Positions 63,914 to 64,000 of a stretch of 64,000 nucleotides of DNA are shown here, one piece after another. Numbering within the stretch: the first letter of the stretch is position 1; every line of letters begins with the position of its first letter. The stretch is from CALAGB01 sp963789565 (GTDB taxonomy: Bacteria > Chloroflexota > Chloroflexia > Thermomicrobiales > Thermomicrobiaceae): positions 744,001 through 808,000 of the forward strand of contig CAWBKX010000002.1 of assembly GCA_963789565.1 (NCBI GenBank), read 5' to 3'. The notes below the pieces were generated by a model. It searched no databases and was not told the origin of the DNA. It saw only the letters and a list, made by a program, of their open reading frames with translations. The translations under genes were made by a program, and so were the position numbers.

Positions 63914-63937
63914 GCAGATGGGGACGGGTCTTCGTTT
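63904..63937 (+). terminator. T-box terminator
   Basis: A perfect 10-bp stem ACCCGTCCCC (63904-63913) with GGGGACGGGT (63920-63929), loop GCAGAT, then CTTCGTTT. Its left arm is the same sequence the antiterminator needs, so the two folds exclude each other. Confidence 0.92.
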
Positions 63938-63977
63938 AACCCGTCTCCGGCATGAGCAGCCAATGCTGGAGGGGTTC

Positions 63978-64000
63978 ATGGCAGCAATCATCTCGCCACC
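63978..64000 (+). CDS. Start of the gene controlled by the SAM-I/T-box leader (partial)
   Basis: ATG at 63978 with GGAGGGG at 63968-63974; only seven complete codons (MAAIISP) and two bases of the next are inside the window, so the product cannot be named. Given both regulators, a methionine synthesis or uptake gene is expected. An ATG at 63952 in another frame lacks a Shine-Dalgarno. Confidence 0.5.

Noticed and set aside
63952..64000. ATG at 63952 as the start of the last gene
   Set aside because: No Shine-Dalgarno precedes it, whereas ATG 63978 has GGAGGGG at good spacing.

Overview
The window looks like ordinary chromosome from a GC-rich, monoderm-like bacterium. Chloroflexota, probably close to Thermomicrobia, is my best guess. 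The reasons are GTG/TTG starts on many genes, lipobox proteins, a SufCBDSU-SufT iron-sulfur operon, a GH57/DUF3536 gene, selA, and S-box and T-box leaders. This placement is inference from gene content, not a computed phylogeny. I see no phage, insertion sequence, CRISPR array, rRNA or replication origin.
1-16 kb is housekeeping. It holds a truncated D-Ala-D-Ala carboxypeptidase, hisC-hisB, a minus-strand group (membrane protein, small coiled coil, rarA, rph), a lipoprotein, uvrC-tsaC, dgt-dnaG, panB-selA, tRNA-Pro and tRNA-Arg, and hpf. 16-25 kb has a TetR regulator divergent from a DUF6069-type membrane protein with an inverted repeat between them, a GT4 glycosyltransferase, a stand-alone B3/4 protein, secA, an ABC-F ATPase and an alkyltransferase-like protein.
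24.9-28.4 kb is a compact thiamine operon, thiD-thiG-thiE-tenI-thiS, behind a TPP riboswitch. 28.4-35.7 kb is a co-directional run of metabolic enzymes: a Cys/Met-type PLP enzyme, a class V PLP enzyme, a creatininase-family amidohydrolase, a NodB deacetylase, a YtcJ-type amidohydrolase, a UPF0173 hydrolase and an unknown protein. A frameshifted GH57/DUF3536 gene and ilvD follow.
39.4-47.5 kb is a sulfur and Fe-S block: a rhodanese and a second SufU-like scaffold, divergent from a Fur-family regulator, then sufC-B-D-S-U-T. 47.5-63.4 kb holds secreted and peptidase functions (a degenerate NodB lipoprotein, M20 and S9 peptidases, a cupredoxin lipoprotein, a P1 peptidase and an M48 protease), a class II aldolase, trehalose-6-phosphate synthase, a methyltransferase, and an MMPL transporter fused in one operon with a CrtC/AttH-like lipoprotein.
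The most interesting item is the last 600 bases. One consensus promoter is followed by a complete SAM-I riboswitch with its own terminator, and then directly by a complete T-box leader, most likely for tRNA-Met, with a mutually exclusive antiterminator and terminator. The controlled gene starts at the very edge of the window. As drawn, this is a two-input gate that reads through only when SAM is low and tRNA-Met is uncharged.
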